Origin: Thiotrichales bacterium
GTDB taxonomy: Bacteria; Pseudomonadota; Gammaproteobacteria; GCF-002020875
Assembly: GCA_018658305.1 (NCBI GenBank)
Contig: JABHVM010000068.1
Location: 1-37,523, forward strand
Direction of reading: 5' to 3'
Length of the DNA stretch: 37,523 nt
Below the pieces are notes generated by a model, which searched no databases, was not told where the DNA came from, and saw only the letters and a program-made list of their open reading frames with translations. Made by a program: the position numbers and the translations under genes. Shown piece after piece: positions 20,656 through 32,284 of this stretch; positions within the stretch are counted from its first letter, which is position 1, and each line of letters starts with the position of its first letter.

Positions 20656-21992
20656 ATCAGTTCACCCTCTAGATCATGTTCGTCGGCTGCTACAATTTTT
20701 ACCTTAACTAGTTCTCCAGGAGAGAGCTTAGTCGTCGTTAGGGTTTCAGTATCTTCTGGTATATGGGTTTCGCCATCAATTTCAGGAGCATCTCCCATTG
20801 TGCGCCCAATAGCGCCACTGCTATTTACACTATCAACTATTATAGTCTCTATAGTTCCAACTTTTCGTTGTAGTTTTGTAGCACTGATTGAACTCTGTAA
20901 ATTCATAAATCGTTCGAGCCTATCTTGCTTCTGATCCTCATCGACCTGATTAGGAAGATTGTTTGCAGCTGCCCCTTCAACAGAGGAGTAGGCAAATGCA
21001 CCAGCACGATCAAGTTGTGCTTCATCTAAGAAATCTAAGAGTTTTCCAAATTCTGCTTCACTCTCTCCTGGAAAGCCTACAATGAATGTGCTGCGAATAG
21101 TAAGTTCTGGGCAGATCTCTCTCCACTTCTCAATTCTCCTAAGAGCATTTTCGCTATCTGCAGGGCGCTGCATAGATTTTAGAATGGTAGAGGAGGCGTG
21201 TTGTAGTGGTACATCTAGATAGGGCAGAATTTTTCCTTCTGCCATTAGTGGAATAAGCTTATCAATAACAGGGTATGGGTAGAGGTAGTGAAGTCTAACC
21301 CAACTTCCAAGCTTGCTCAACTCATTAGCGAGTGTGACAATGCGTGTAGAGAGCGCTCCACCATTGATGATTTCTTTACGATAGCGCAAGTCTGAGCCAT
21401 ACGCAGCCGTATCTTGTGAAACCACTAAGAGCTCTTTAACACCGCTCTCAACTAACCGTTCTGCCTCACCTATAATTTCACCAATGGGACGGCTCGCTAG
21501 TTTTCCACGCAGTGAGGGGATGATGCAGAAGCTACAGCTCTGATTGCATCCTTCTGCAATTTTGAGGTAGGCGTAGTGGTCAGGGGTAAGACGCACTGCA
21601 CGGTCAGGTAGTAGCTCACTTAGCGGATCCATTATAGGAGGGAGCGCTTGGTGGATTGCCTCCATCACCTCCGCAGTTGCATCAGGACCAATAACAGCTA
21701 GCACCTCTGGGAAGTGAGAGGTTATTTTTTTATGATCAGCGCCGAGACAGCCGCAGACAATGACTCGTCCATTTTGTGCAAGAGCTTCACCAATACTCTC
21801 TAAAGACTCTTCAATCGCAGCATCAATAAAGCCGCAAGTATTGACCACTACTAGATCGGCATCTCCATATTTAGTAACTAGCCGATATCCTTCGGCACGA
21901 AGTTGGCTAAGGATGCGTTCTGAGTCGACAGTGGCCTTAGGACAGCCTAGACTTATAAAACCTATAGTTGGAGTTGTATTCATTAGTTGCAA
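20652..21992 (-). CDS. rimO: Ribosomal protein S12 methylthiotransferase RimO
   Basis: [20 protein letters not shown], radical [25 protein letters not shown]-terminal TRAM-like region; true start may be the in-frame ATG at 21983. Confidence 0.95.
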   Translation of the reverse strand: MQLMNTTPTIGFISLGCPKATVDSERILSQLRAEGYRLVTKYGDADLVVVNTCGFIDAAIEESLESIGEALAQNGRVIVCGCLGADHKKITSHFPEVLAVIGPDATAEVMEAIHQALPPIMDPLSELLPDRAVRLTPDHYAYLKIAEGCNQSCSFCIIPSLRGKLASRPIGEIIGEAERLVESGVKELLVVSQDTAAYGSDLRYRKEIINGGALSTRIVTLANELSKLGSWVRLHYLYPYPVIDKLIPLMAEGKILPYLDVPLQHASSTILKSMQRPADSENALRRIEKWREICPELTIRSTFIVGFPGESEAEFGKLLDFLDEAQLDRAGAFAYSSVEGAAANNLPNQVDEDQKQDRLERFMNLQSSISATKLQRKVGTIETIIVDSVNSSGAIGRTMGDAPEIDGETHIPEDTETLTTTKLSPGELVKVKIVAADEHDLEGELI

Positions 21993-22029
21993 TTATACAG
22001 GCTCACATGCTAGATGGTCACATCGTAAG

Positions 22030-22054
22030 TTGAAAAATAGAATAATGCCCCCAT
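22030..22054 (+). promoter_or_regulatory. Putative sigma-32 heat-shock promoter for clpB
   Basis: TTGAAA (22030-22035), 13-bp spacer, CCCCAT (22049-22054), about 50 nt upstream of clpB; matches the known sigma-32 consensus CTTGAAA-N(11-16)-CCCCAT. Confidence 0.75.
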
Positions 22055-22104
22055 AAAGTGTGCAAGTTATAAGTTGAAGTTTAGATAATTTTGGAGAGTT
22101 TGAG

Positions 22105-24690
22105 ATGAGAATGGATAAGTTGACTACAAAGTTTCAGAGTGCCTTAGCGGATGCTCAATCAATTGCTGTTGGACGAGATAATCAGTTCATTGAACCAATA
22201 CATCTGATGTTGGCTCTCTTAGATCAAGATGGTGGTAGTGTGCGTCACCTTCTAACTTTGGCAGGAGTTCAGGTGAATAGTTTGCGTTCTGCGCTAGGGG
22301 AAGCAGTTGAACGGTTATCGTCGGTGGAGGGTGCTGGAGGAGATGTTCATATCTCAAATGATCTTGGAAAAGTTCTTAATTTGACTGATAAGCTGGCGCA
22401 AAAGCGCAGTGATCAATATATATCATCAGAGCTATTTGTTATTGCTGCTCTTGAAGGTAAAGGAACTTTGCGTGATATGTTGCAAGATGCTGGTGCGGTT
22501 AAAGGTGCTATAGAGAAAGCAGTAGAGCAGGTGCGTGGCGGCGAGGCTGTTACTGATCAAAATGCGGAAGAGCAGCGGCAAGCGTTAGAGAAGTATACGA
22601 TGGATCTAACAGAGCGAGCAGAGCAAGGTAAGTTAGATCCAGTGATAGGGAGAGATGATGAGATTAGGCGTGCTATTCAAGTCTTGCAGCGCAGAACAAA
22701 AAACAATCCAGTCTTGATTGGTGAGCCTGGTGTTGGCAAGACAGCAATTGCTGAGGGGTTAGCGCAACGCATAGTTAATGGTGAAGTTCCAGAGGGGATG
22801 AAAGGCAAGAGGTTGCTCTCATTAGATATGGCTGCTCTTATTGCAGGTGCTAAATTTAGAGGAGAGTTTGAGGAGAGACTCAAAGGGGTGTTGAGTGATC
22901 TTAGTAAGCAGGAGGGGCAGGTTATTCTATTTATAGATGAGATTCACACTATGGTTGGTGCTGGTAAAGGTGAAGGCTCAATGGATGCTGGGAATATGCT
23001 AAAGCCTGCACTGGCACGCGGTGATCTCCACTGTATTGGAGCTACTACGCTAGATGAGTATCGTAAGTATGTGGAGAAGGATGCGGCTCTGGAGCGAAGA
23101 TTTCAGAAGGTGTTAGTGGGGGAGCCTTCAATAGAAGATACTATTGCTATTCTGCGTGGGCTTAAAGAGAGGTATGAAGTTCATCATGGGGTTGATATAA
23201 CTGATCCTGCAATTGTAGCTGCAGCAACTCTATCTCAGCGATACATAACTGATCGTCAGTTACCAGATAAGGCTATTGATCTTATAGATGAAGCTGGCTC
23301 ACGGATTAGAATGGAAATTGACTCTATGCCTGAAGAGATGGATCGTTTAGACCGCCGAGTTATCCAACTAAAAATTGAGCGAGAAGCTCTTAAAAAAGAG
23401 AGTGATGATGCCTCTAAAAAAAGGCTCAATAGTTTAGATGAGGAGTTGGGAAAGTTAGAGCGAGAATATTCAGATCTGGATGAGATCTGGAAAGCTGAAA
23501 AATCTGCAGTACAAGGGACAACACAAATTAAAGAGTCACTGGAGCAGGCTCGTATAGAGTTAGAGACAGCGCATCGTGCAGGTAATCTAGAAAGAATGTC
23601 TGAACTGCAGTATGGAACTATTCCAAAACTAGAGCAGCAGTTGAGTGCGGCGGCAGAGAGTGAGTCTGAGCAGAAAGAGAATCAGCTTCTGCGTAACAAG
23701 GTTACGGATGAGGAGATTGCAGAGGTGGTCTCTAAGTGGACAGGAGTACCTGTATCTAAAATATTGGAGGGGGAGAGGGAGAAGCTGTTACGAATGGAAG
23801 ATGAGATTGGTAAGCAGGTGGTTGGGCAGAGAGAGGCTGTAGAGGCGGTATCGTCAGCAATTAGACGCTCACGAGCTGGGTTAGCAGATCCACAACGCCC
23901 CAATGGGTCGTTCCTGTTTCTTGGTCCGACAGGTGTTGGTAAGACAGAGCTTACGAAAGCGTTAGCTAAATTTCTCTTCGATACTGAAGATTCACTGGTT
24001 AGAATAGATATGTCAGAGTTTATGGAGAAACATTCAGTAGCACGGCTGATCGGCGCTCCCCCAGGATATGTAGGATACGAGGAGGGCGGCTATTTGACAG
24101 AGGCTGTGCGTAGAAAGCCATACTCAGTTATCCTGTTAGATGAAGTTGAAAAGGCTCATGCTGATGTGTTCAATGTATTACTGCAGGTGTTAGACGATGG
24201 TCGTTTGACTGATGGGCAGGGGCGCACAGTTGATTTCCGCAATACAGTAATTGTTATGACATCTAATCTTGGTTCGCAACAGATTCAAGATTTAGCTGGT
24301 GCTACAGAAGATGGTGGATATGAGTTGATGAAGAGCGCGGTTATGGAGATTGTTGGCGCACACTTTCGTCCTGAGTTTATTAATAGAATTGATGAGTCGG
24401 TTGTCTTTCATCCACTAGGTATAGAGGAGATTAGAGCTATTGCTAAAATTCAAATTAAGCAGCTACAACAGCGTTTAGCTGATAGGGAGATCTCGCTCAA
24501 TATAAGTGAGGAGGCGTTAGATAAGTTAGGAGATGCCGGTTTTGATCCTGTCTATGGGGCGCGCCCACTTAAACGCGCAATTCAGAACTATATCGAAAAT
24601 CCACTAGCTCAAAAAATTCTAGCTGGAGATTATCCACCTAGTTCAACTGTAGATATAAGTATGGTTGGTGATGAGCTCAGTTTTAATTGA
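22105..24690 (+). CDS. clpB: ATP-dependent chaperone ClpB
   Basis: Two Walker A motifs ([20 protein letters not shown]), ClpB middle domain, [10 protein letters not shown]; start may be ATG 22111. Confidence 0.97.
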   Translation: MRMDKLTTKFQSALADAQSIAVGRDNQFIEPIHLMLALLDQDGGSVRHLLTLAGVQVNSLRSALGEAVERLSSVEGAGGDVHISNDLGKVLNLTDKLAQKRSDQYISSELFVIAALEGKGTLRDMLQDAGAVKGAIEKAVEQVRGGEAVTDQNAEEQRQALEKYTMDLTERAEQGKLDPVIGRDDEIRRAIQVLQRRTKNNPVLIGEPGVGKTAIAEGLAQRIVNGEVPEGMKGKRLLSLDMAALIAGAKFRGEFEERLKGVLSDLSKQEGQVILFIDEIHTMVGAGKGEGSMDAGNMLKPALARGDLHCIGATTLDEYRKYVEKDAALERRFQKVLVGEPSIEDTIAILRGLKERYEVHHGVDITDPAIVAAATLSQRYITDRQLPDKAIDLIDEAGSRIRMEIDSMPEEMDRLDRRVIQLKIEREALKKESDDASKKRLNSLDEELGKLEREYSDLDEIWKAEKSAVQGTTQIKESLEQARIELETAHRAGNLERMSELQYGTIPKLEQQLSAAAESESEQKENQLLRNKVTDEEIAEVVSKWTGVPVSKILEGEREKLLRMEDEIGKQVVGQREAVEAVSSAIRRSRAGLADPQRPNGSFLFLGPTGVGKTELTKALAKFLFDTEDSLVRIDMSEFMEKHSVARLIGAPPGYVGYEEGGYLTEAVRRKPYSVILLDEVEKAHADVFNVLLQVLDDGRLTDGQGRTVDFRNTVIVMTSNLGSQQIQDLAGATEDGGYELMKSAVMEIVGAHFRPEFINRIDESVVFHPLGIEEIRAIAKIQIKQLQQRLADREISLNISEEALDKLGDAGFDPVYGARPLKRAIQNYIENPLAQKILAGDYPPSSTVDISMVGDELSFN

Positions 24691-24727
24691 GAGCTTGGTT
24701 ATCTTGAAGTTACTGATAATAGCTCTC
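24689..24727. terminator. Putative hairpin between convergent clpB and lpxL-like genes
   Basis: GAGAGCT ... AGCTCTC perfect 7-bp arms with nested TTATC/GATAA; overlaps the last codons of the minus-strand gene. Confidence 0.4.
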
Positions 24728-25618
24728 CTCTCCATTAGGGCGATCCTTGAAGCGTTGGTGTACCCACAGATATTGTTCGGGAGCCTTCCTAACCGCCTGC
24801 TCAATTAATTGATTCAGTTGGTCAGTCTCGTTCTGTATCTCTTTACCGTCCATCTCTACTGGTGGCTGTAGAGTTAATTTGTAGAAGCTTCCATCCTCAC
24901 ACCGAGTTGCAAAGAATGGAATAACTGTAGCTCCTGTCATTTTAACTAGCCTAGAGGTGGCGCTGTTAGTAGCTGCGGGGATGTTGAAGAAGTTGGAGAA
25001 TATCCCTCCACGATGCCCAAAATTCTGATCCATAGCATACTCTACAGCTCCACCGCTCTTCAGAACTCTAACCATCTCCCTAATATTTGTCTGAGTAATT
25101 AGTGATTCAAGATTACGCATCCGACCTTTCTCAATTATATGGTTGAGTACAGGGCTGTTATCTGGACGATAGACTACATGAATTGGACGCATTAGAGCAA
25201 GCATAATGCCAGATAGATCAACATTGGTGAAGTGCGCGCTAAATAGAATGACTCCATTTCCACTCTTTAAAGCTCGATCTAAATGTTCAAGTCCAGAGAT
25301 CTGCATACGGGACTCTATCTCTCTTCTACTTCCCCACCATGCTAGAGCAGATTCAAAAATAGATACTCCTAAAGATTCAAAATGGAGTTTTAATAACTCC
25401 TCAATTTCAGTTTCCCCCTTATCTGGAAAAACTAACCTAAGGTTAATGCGAGCAATATCGCGTCTCCGTTTTAATTGCCACAACCCATATCTTCCAAATA
25501 ACTTTCCTAATCTTACCTGAGCCTTGAATGGTAACAGGGTTATTGTCCTCAATATTAGTATCATTAACCAGCTTAACCAATGTTTGGGATGGTAGAGGTA
25601 GAATAGTTTAGTGTTCAT
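24710..25618 (-). CDS. LpxL/HtrB-family lipid A acyltransferase
   Basis: VILFSAHFTNVDLSGIML (HX4D), VYRPDNSPVLNHIIEKGRMRN, YAMDQNFGHRGGIFSNFFNIPAATNSATSRL. Confidence 0.9.
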   Translation of the reverse strand: MNTKLFYLYHPKHWLSWLMILILRTITLLPFKAQVRLGKLFGRYGLWQLKRRRDIARINLRLVFPDKGETEIEELLKLHFESLGVSIFESALAWWGSRREIESRMQISGLEHLDRALKSGNGVILFSAHFTNVDLSGIMLALMRPIHVVYRPDNSPVLNHIIEKGRMRNLESLITQTNIREMVRVLKSGGAVEYAMDQNFGHRGGIFSNFFNIPAATNSATSRLVKMTGATVIPFFATRCEDGSFYKLTLQPPVEMDGKEIQNETDQLNQLIEQAVRKAPEQYLWVHQRFKDRPNGEESYYQ

Positions 25619-25639
25619 CTGTTAAAGTTTATCATTATA

Positions 25640-26968
25640 ATGAACCGAATAACCTACTCTCTTCTGTTGTATCTATTAACTCCGCTGATTATAGTGCGCT
25701 TGCTCTGGCGTGGAGTAAAAGCTAGAGAGTATTTGAGTAGGTGGGGAGAGCGCTTTGGAGTGTATGGAATATATAGTGCAACCTCCAAAGCTAAGCAAAA
25801 GAGTATTAAGCTGTGGATTCATACAGTATCAGTTGGAGAGTTTATCGCAACAGTTCCACTGTTGGAGCATCTACTAAATGATAAATCAAATTATAATTTG
25901 AGAGCTGATGAACTACTGATAACTACCACAACTCCAACAGGATCAGCTAGAGTAGTTGAGTTCTTGAATAGATTTTCAGCTCACCATGTATATCTTCCTT
26001 ATGATCAACCAGGAGCAGTTAACCGTTTTCTTAAAAATTACCAACCATTAGTTGGAGTGATAATGGAGACGGAGCTATGGCCAAATCTATTTCATAGTTG
26101 TGCTAAGAGAAATATCCCCGTCCTGTTGGCAAATGCTCGTCTGTCACAACGCTCGCAAGATGGATATAAGAGATGGATTCCTAAGTTAGCTTATGAATCT
26201 CTGCAGAGCGTAACCTCAATTATGGCGCAGAGTCAGGATGATGCGAAGAGGATAGTAGCTCTGGGAGCTGATTCAGAAAAAGTCGTGATAACTGGAAGTA
26301 TTAAATTTGATATGCAACTTCCAGATGATATAGAGGCGCAAGGTGAAAAATTACGTAGAGAGCTAGGCGGAGAGCGTCCTGTATGGATTGCAGCAAGTAC
26401 TAGAGAGGGAGAAGATGAGCAGATTCTTGCGGCACATAAAATTATTCTAGATAGTGTGTCAGATGCATTATTGATCTTAGTGCCTCGTCATCCAGAAAGA
26501 TTCAATAGTGTTGCAAAATTGGTTAAGAAGTTGGAGTTTAAACTGCAACGCAGAAGCATAGCTGGTGATAATTGTAGTTGTGCTGATGATGTGCAAGTGT
26601 ATTTGGGGGACACGATGGGAGAGCTGTTGCAGCTCTACTCTGCGGCGGATATCGCTTATGTGGGTGGAAGCCTAGTTGCTACTGGTTCGCACAATATGTT
26701 AGAGCCAGCAGCTTTAGGCAAGCCGGTTCTGTTTGGGCCACATCGTTTTAATTTTGCGGATATAAGTAAGATGTTGTTAGAGCAAGAGGCAGCGTATGAA
26801 GTATTGAACCATACTGAACTTGCGAACAGAGTAATATTTTTAGCGCAAAACTCAGATACAGCCTGCCAAATGGGAGAGAGGGGGAGGTTGGTAGTTGAGA
26901 AGAATAGAGGTGCGCTAAAGCGTCTGTTAGTTGAAGTTTATAAAGTTCTTAAGTTGAAGTTAGTATAG
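25640..26968 (+). CDS. waaA: 3-deoxy-D-manno-octulosonic acid transferase
   Basis: IHTVSVGEFIATVPLLEHLL, METELWPNLFHSCAKRNIPVLLANARLSQRS, GGSLVATGSHNMLEPAALGKPVLFGPH. Confidence 0.95.
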   Translation: MNRITYSLLLYLLTPLIIVRLLWRGVKAREYLSRWGERFGVYGIYSATSKAKQKSIKLWIHTVSVGEFIATVPLLEHLLNDKSNYNLRADELLITTTTPTGSARVVEFLNRFSAHHVYLPYDQPGAVNRFLKNYQPLVGVIMETELWPNLFHSCAKRNIPVLLANARLSQRSQDGYKRWIPKLAYESLQSVTSIMAQSQDDAKRIVALGADSEKVVITGSIKFDMQLPDDIEAQGEKLRRELGGERPVWIAASTREGEDEQILAAHKIILDSVSDALLILVPRHPERFNSVAKLVKKLEFKLQRRSIAGDNCSCADDVQVYLGDTMGELLQLYSAADIAYVGGSLVATGSHNMLEPAALGKPVLFGPHRFNFADISKMLLEQEAAYEVLNHTELANRVIFLAQNSDTACQMGERGRLVVEKNRGALKRLLVEVYKVLKLKLV

Positions 26969-26974
26969 GTGTCA

Positions 26975-27631
26975 TTAAAAGGAGAAAGAAGATCCCTGTT
27001 TGGAGCCTCTTAACATATCGATATCAGTTTCAAATAACTTCTGAGTTGTCCAAGTTTTGTCATCGTTACGGCTCATTAGTTGCGCACATTTGACGCCATC
27101 CTTTTCAATGATTGCAAATAGTCTACCGCCAGAGCTTACAGCGTCTACTATCTTTTTTGGAACCTCTTTTACTGCCCCACCTAGAATAATAACATTGTAC
27201 TGACTGCTTGGTCGCCAGCTCTTACTAAGTACATCCCCAGACTCTAAGATTGAATTTCCGATCCGTGCTTTTATGAGATTGTTTTTAGCCTGATCCATTA
27301 GAGACTTATGAAGTTCAATGCTGCGTACTGATCCACCTAACTTACAGAGGAGTGCAGTGAAGTAGCCACTGCCACTACCAATCTCAAGTATTGTTTCATG
27401 CTTTTCTATATTCAACTGTTGCAGAATTCGTGCTTCAAGTATAGGGTGCATCATTCTTTCACCTTCACCAATTGGAAGGGCAGTATCTGCATAAGCTATT
27501 CTCTGCTGAGATTCAGCTACAAAATTGTGTCGAGGAGTATTCTCTAAAATATCTAATAGTCTGAGGTCAGAAATGTCCCAAGGACGGATCTGTTGTTCAA
27601 TCATATTAGTTCTAGCTTGGCTTAGGTTCAT
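26975..27631 (-). CDS. Protein-L-isoaspartate O-methyltransferase family protein
   Basis: MIEQQIRPWDISD, PRHNFVAESQQRIAYADTALPIGEGERMMHPILEARILQQL, ILEIGSGSGYFTALL. Confidence 0.85.
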   Translation of the reverse strand: MNLSQARTNMIEQQIRPWDISDLRLLDILENTPRHNFVAESQQRIAYADTALPIGEGERMMHPILEARILQQLNIEKHETILEIGSGSGYFTALLCKLGGSVRSIELHKSLMDQAKNNLIKARIGNSILESGDVLSKSWRPSSQYNVIILGGAVKEVPKKIVDAVSSGGRLFAIIEKDGVKCAQLMSRNDDKTWTTQKLFETDIDMLRGSKQGSSFSF

Positions 27632-27777
27632 TATTAACTCCTAGTCTGATTAGTTGCTAGTTATTATAGTCTATAGTGATTGTAGATTACTACTGTCATT
27701 ATAATAGTGTGTTAAAATTTCACTACTTTCTACTTGTAAAGATGTAATTTAAGAAAAGATATTTAAGGAATATATGT

Positions 27778-28530
27778 ATGGCAGGACATAGTAAATGGCA
27801 TAACATTCAGCACCGTAAAGGGGCGCAGGATGCAAAGCGTGGGAAAATTTTCACTAAACTGATTCGGGAAATTACTGTAGCGGCAAAGATGGGTGGAGGA
27901 AGCGTGGCTGATAATCCTCGTTTGCGTGCAGTGATTGATAAGGCGCTTGGCGCTAATATGACTCGTGACACGATCGAACGAGCAGTAAAACGAGGTAGTG
28001 GTGATGTTGATGGGGAGAATTTTGATGAGATCCGTTATGAAGGTTATGGTCCAGATGGGGTAGCGGTTATGGTTGACTGCCTTAGTGATAACCGTAATAG
28101 AACAGTGTCTGAGGTTCGTCATGCATTCACCAAACATGGTGGGAATCTTGGTACAGACGGTTCAGTGTCATATCTATTTACTAAAACGGGGGTCTTGCTC
28201 TATCCTGAAGGTAGTGATGAAGATGCAATTATGGATGCAGCACTTGAAGCTGGAGCGGAAGATGTGGTTAGCGAGGGTGGAACTATTGAGGTGTTAACTG
28301 ATGAAACTACATACCTTGATGTAAAACAGGCTATGGTTGATGCTGGTTATGAACCAGAATCGTCAGATATCACTCAAAGAGCCTCTACAATGGCAGAGCT
28401 TGATTTAGATAGTGCTGAGAAATTGTTGAAGCTAATAGATCGTCTTGAAGATCTAGATGATGTACAAAATGTCTACAGTAACGCAGATATTTCCGAAGAG
28501 GTTATGATTGCGCTAAGTGAGTTAGAGTAG
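27778..28530 (+). CDS. yebC: YebC/PmpR family DNA-binding/translation-associated protein
   Basis: [42 protein letters not shown]; next to ruvCAB. Confidence 0.97.
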   Translation: MAGHSKWHNIQHRKGAQDAKRGKIFTKLIREITVAAKMGGGSVADNPRLRAVIDKALGANMTRDTIERAVKRGSGDVDGENFDEIRYEGYGPDGVAVMVDCLSDNRNRTVSEVRHAFTKHGGNLGTDGSVSYLFTKTGVLLYPEGSDEDAIMDAALEAGAEDVVSEGGTIEVLTDETTYLDVKQAMVDAGYEPESSDITQRASTMAELDLDSAEKLLKLIDRLEDLDDVQNVYSNADISEEVMIALSELE

Positions 28531-28540
28531 TGCTAGTAGA

Positions 28541-29059
28541 GTGACACTTATATTGGGAATTGACCCTGGTTCTCGTATTACAGGGTATGGAATTATAGAG
28601 ACGGAAAAAAATGGGTATCGTAGAGTAGATAGCGGAGCATTGCGCATTAAAGGAGATACTCTGCCGCAACGCCTCCACGCGATATTTAGGGCTGTGAGTG
28701 AAGTTTTAGATCGTTTTCAGCCAGATGAATTTGCAATTGAAAATGTCTTTATGCACCGTAATGCAGACTCTGCACTAAAGTTAGGGCAGGCGCGAGGGGC
28801 TGCAATCTGTAGTGCAATAGATCGTGATATATCAATCTATGAATATACGCCAGCAGAGATTAAGCAGGCGGTAGTAGGGCGTGGTAATGCAGCAAAGCCA
28901 CAAGTGCAGATGATGGTGCGCGGACTGTTAAATCTAAGTCAGAACCCGCAAGCCGATGAGGCAGACGCCCTTGCGTGCGCAATATGTCATGGAAATAGAT
29001 CTAGTGGACTGCGCAAGATGGGATTATCAACAGAACTGCGCGGAGCGCGCTTACGATGA
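28541..29059 (+). CDS. ruvC: Crossover junction endodeoxyribonuclease RuvC
   Basis: LILGIDPGSRITGYGII, AIENVFMHRNADSALKLGQARGAAI, PQADEADALACAICH; GTG start. Confidence 0.97.
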   Translation: MTLILGIDPGSRITGYGIIETEKNGYRRVDSGALRIKGDTLPQRLHAIFRAVSEVLDRFQPDEFAIENVFMHRNADSALKLGQARGAAICSAIDRDISIYEYTPAEIKQAVVGRGNAAKPQVQMMVRGLLNLSQNPQADEADALACAICHGNRSSGLRKMGLSTELRGARLR

Positions 29060-29072
29060 TTGGAGTAGATAA

Positions 29073-29702
29073 GTGATAGGAAGGCTTAAAGGTGTTTTAC
29101 TGATGCGCAAAGCGCCAGAGCTCTTGCTAGATGTGGGAGGGGTTGGTTATGAGCTAGAAGCCTCAATGACCACATTTTATGATCTACCAGAAGTTGGATC
29201 TGAACTAACTCTACACACTCATCTAGTTGTGCGTGAAGATGCACAACTGCTTTATGGCTTCTATACCGAAAATGAACGCTTAATGTTTCGTACCTTAATT
29301 AAAGTGCGTGGAGTGGGAGCGAAACTAGCACTAGCAATTCTTTCGGGGATGAGCACTTTAGATTTTGTTCGTTGTATCAACGATGATAATGTAACTGCAT
29401 TGGTTAAGTTGCCAGGTGTTGGTAAGAAAACAGCCGAGCGCTTGATTATAGAGTTGCGAGATAAGGTTAATCAATGGGATAGCTTAGGTGGTGAAGGGGG
29501 TGCATCATTAAATGATAGCTCTCCATTATTGAGCCAAAATAGATCTGAAAGTGAAGCAGTAGATGCACTGATTGCACTTGGTTATAAAGATGCGCAAGCC
29601 ACTCGCTTAGTAAAATCAATAAAGAATCCAGAGGGTGGAGAGAGCGAGCTTAGTAGTGAGGAGATGATTCGCCTAGCCCTACAGCAGAGTATTGCTTTAT
29701 GA
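29073..29702 (+). CDS. ruvA: Holliday junction branch migration protein RuvA
   Basis: [52 protein letters not shown]. Confidence 0.97.
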   Translation: MIGRLKGVLLMRKAPELLLDVGGVGYELEASMTTFYDLPEVGSELTLHTHLVVREDAQLLYGFYTENERLMFRTLIKVRGVGAKLALAILSGMSTLDFVRCINDDNVTALVKLPGVGKKTAERLIIELRDKVNQWDSLGGEGGASLNDSSPLLSQNRSESEAVDALIALGYKDAQATRLVKSIKNPEGGESELSSEEMIRLALQQSIAL

Positions 29703-30736
29703 GTAGCGCAGAGATAGAAGTCGAACGACCAATTACGGCCCAAAGCAATCCTGAAGAGGAGAGACTTGATAGAGCTATCCGTCCTCGAACTTTAGAGGAG
29801 TACGAGGGGCAACCAGCACTGCGTGAGCAGATGGAGATATTTATTCCTGCAGCACGAGGACGAGGAGAGCCGCTTGATCACACCCTAATTTTTGGACCCC
29901 CAGGTCTTGGTAAGACAACGCTGGCACATATCATTGCAAATGAGATGGGGGTTAATATGCGCCAAACCTCTGGTCCAGTTTTAGAAAAGGCAGGTGATCT
30001 CGCAGCTCTGCTAACCAACTTAGAGCCGCATGATGTACTATTTGTTGATGAGATCCACCGTCTGAGCCCTGTGGTTGAAGAGGTGCTCTACCCTGCAATG
30101 GAAGATTTTCAATTAGACATTATGATTGGAGAGGGACCAGCTGCTCGCTCAATAAAGATAGAACTCCCTCCGTTTACCCTAGTTGGGGCAACCACTCGCG
30201 CAGGGCTTTTAACCTCTCCTCTGCGAGATCGTTTCGGCATCACTCAGCGCCTAGAATTTTATAGTGAGAATGATTTAGCTCATATTGTAGAGCGGTCAGC
30301 ATCTATTCAAAAAGTGAAGCTACATAGTGGAGGTGCGGTGGAAGTGGCTAAACGCTCACGAGGAACTCCTCGTATCGCTAACCGTTTGCTACGGAGGGTG
30401 CGAGATTATGCTGAAGTAAAAGCTGATGGAGTGATCACAGAGGAAGTAGCACAAGATGCTCTGAATCTTCTAGATGTAGATCTTAAAGGGTTCGATAATA
30501 TGGATCGAAAACTACTGTTGAGTGTGATTGAAAAATTTGATGGGGGACCTGTAGGTATTGATAATATAGCAGCAGCTATTGGTGAAGAGCGAGGTACTAT
30601 AGAAGATGTATTGGAGCCTTACCTTATTCAGCAGGGATATATTATGCGTACTCCAAGAGGACGGATCGTAACTAGCGCCGCATACCTACACTTTAATCTT
30701 CCCCCTAAGCAAGTGATGAGCGGAGAACTATTTTGA
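29699..30736 (+). CDS. ruvB: Holliday junction DNA helicase RuvB
   Basis: [61 protein letters not shown] overlap with ruvA. Confidence 0.98.
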   Translation: MSSAEIEVERPITAQSNPEEERLDRAIRPRTLEEYEGQPALREQMEIFIPAARGRGEPLDHTLIFGPPGLGKTTLAHIIANEMGVNMRQTSGPVLEKAGDLAALLTNLEPHDVLFVDEIHRLSPVVEEVLYPAMEDFQLDIMIGEGPAARSIKIELPPFTLVGATTRAGLLTSPLRDRFGITQRLEFYSENDLAHIVERSASIQKVKLHSGGAVEVAKRSRGTPRIANRLLRRVRDYAEVKADGVITEEVAQDALNLLDVDLKGFDNMDRKLLLSVIEKFDGGPVGIDNIAAAIGEERGTIEDVLEPYLIQQGYIMRTPRGRIVTSAAYLHFNLPPKQVMSGELF

Positions 30737-31119
30737 TCGTCCGCATCTACTACGAAGATACAGACTCTGGAGGCGTAGTCTACTACGCAAACTACCTTAA
30801 GTATATGGAGCGAGCCAGAACAGAGTGGCTAAGAGAGCTAGGTTTTGAACAAGATAGCATGCTAACTGAAGAGGGGGTTATATTCGCAGTAAAAACAGTT
30901 ACTATTGATTACAGAACTGCGGCTCACTTTAATGATCAGTTGGAGGTTAAGACTATATTGCATAAGTTAGGCAGGGCAAGTATTACTTTTCAGCAAAACA
31001 TATATCGTGGCGAGGAGATAGTTACTACTGCAACAGTAAAGATAGCAAGCATAAAGAGCAAATCATTTAAGCCAACAGCTATTCCAAAGCAACTATATAT
31101 GAAGATAAATAGTATATAA
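30733..31119 (+). CDS. ybgC: Tol-Pal associated acyl-CoA thioesterase YbgC
   Basis: [34 protein letters not shown] hot-dog thioesterase motif; directly before tolQ; TTG start overlapping the ruvB stop. Confidence 0.95.
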   Translation: MIVRIYYEDTDSGGVVYYANYLKYMERARTEWLRELGFEQDSMLTEEGVIFAVKTVTIDYRTAAHFNDQLEVKTILHKLGRASITFQQNIYRGEEIVTTATVKIASIKSKSFKPTAIPKQLYMKINSI

Positions 31120-31159
31120 AAATAAATGTACAGTTATAACAACTATAGAGAAATAAAAT

Positions 31160-31855
31160 ATGACTCATGAACTATCCATCACAACCCTGATTCTTAATGC
31201 AAGCTGGGTTGTTCAATTTATTCTATTACTGCTATTAGGGGCATCTGTATGGTCCTGGGCAATTATCACTCGCAAGCTAAAAGATTTTAAACAAGAGCGA
31301 GATAGTGCAGATGATTTTGAGGATCTATTTTGGCAAGGTGGGAACTTAACAGAGCTGTTTAAAAAATTTGAGAATGGTAAGCAGAGAGGAATGTCTGGAA
31401 TTTTCGTCTCTGGGTTTAGAGAGTTTATAAGGCTCCGCAAGCGAGCGAGTATGGAGCCTTCAGATGTTCTGGATGGAGCTGGAAGAGCTATGCGAGTTGC
31501 ACTAAATAGAGATCTTGATAAGCTTGAATTTAACCTCTCTATTTTGGCAACAATTGGTTCAACAAGCCCCTATGTAGGTCTCTTTGGAACAGTATGGGGG
31601 ATTATGAATGCATTCAGTGCAATTGGAGCAACTAGTAATGCTAGTCTTGCAATGGTTGCTCCTGGAATTTCAGAAGCGCTGGTAGCTACTGCTGTAGGGC
31701 TCTTTGCAGCCATTCCTGGAGTGATATTCTATAACCGTTTTGCTACAGAGGTAGAGCAATTGCACAATAGATATGACATCTTTGTTGAAGAGTTCTCTAG
31801 CATCCTGCGGCGCCAAGTTCATCGTGAAGATGGTGCAAGAGTAGGAGATAGTTAA
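31160..31855 (+). CDS. tolQ: Tol-Pal system proton channel TolQ
   Basis: MotA/ExbB-type: LATIGSTSPYVGLFGTVWGIMNAFSAIG, APGISEALVATAVGLFAAIPGVIFYNRF. Confidence 0.96.
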   Translation: MTHELSITTLILNASWVVQFILLLLLGASVWSWAIITRKLKDFKQERDSADDFEDLFWQGGNLTELFKKFENGKQRGMSGIFVSGFREFIRLRKRASMEPSDVLDGAGRAMRVALNRDLDKLEFNLSILATIGSTSPYVGLFGTVWGIMNAFSAIGATSNASLAMVAPGISEALVATAVGLFAAIPGVIFYNRFATEVEQLHNRYDIFVEEFSSILRRQVHREDGARVGDS

Positions 31856-31858
31856 GCT

Positions 31859-32284
31859 ATGAGTCGTGAGCGTAGTCGTAAACGACCTATAGCATCGATT
31901 AATGTAGTGCCATACATTGATGTGATGTTAGTATTGCTGATTATATTTATGGTGACAGCACCACTTCTTACGCAAGGGGTAAAGGTAGATCTACCTCAAA
32001 CAGAATCCCCAGCTGTTGATAGTGATAAATCTGAACCAGTAGTTGTCACAATTCAAAAAAATGGCGCGATATTTATGACTAACGGCGATCATCCAGAACG
32101 ATCTATAGCTCCAAAAGAGCTCCAGAGAAGAGTAACTATATTGATGCAGCGCAAGCCAGCAACGGAAGTGTTAGTTCGTGGAGACCATACGGTAGCGTAT
32201 GGTGCTGTAGTTTCAGTTATGGCACTCCTCCAAAAATCTGGGGTGCCAAGTGTTGGGCTGGTTACTGACCCTACTGAGAAGTGA
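31859..32284 (+). CDS. tolR: Tol-Pal system protein TolR
   Basis: INVVPYIDVMLVLLIIFMVTAPLLTQGVKVDLP. Confidence 0.97.
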   Translation: MSRERSRKRPIASINVVPYIDVMLVLLIIFMVTAPLLTQGVKVDLPQTESPAVDSDKSEPVVVTIQKNGAIFMTNGDHPERSIAPKELQRRVTILMQRKPATEVLVRGDHTVAYGAVVSVMALLQKSGVPSVGLVTDPTEK

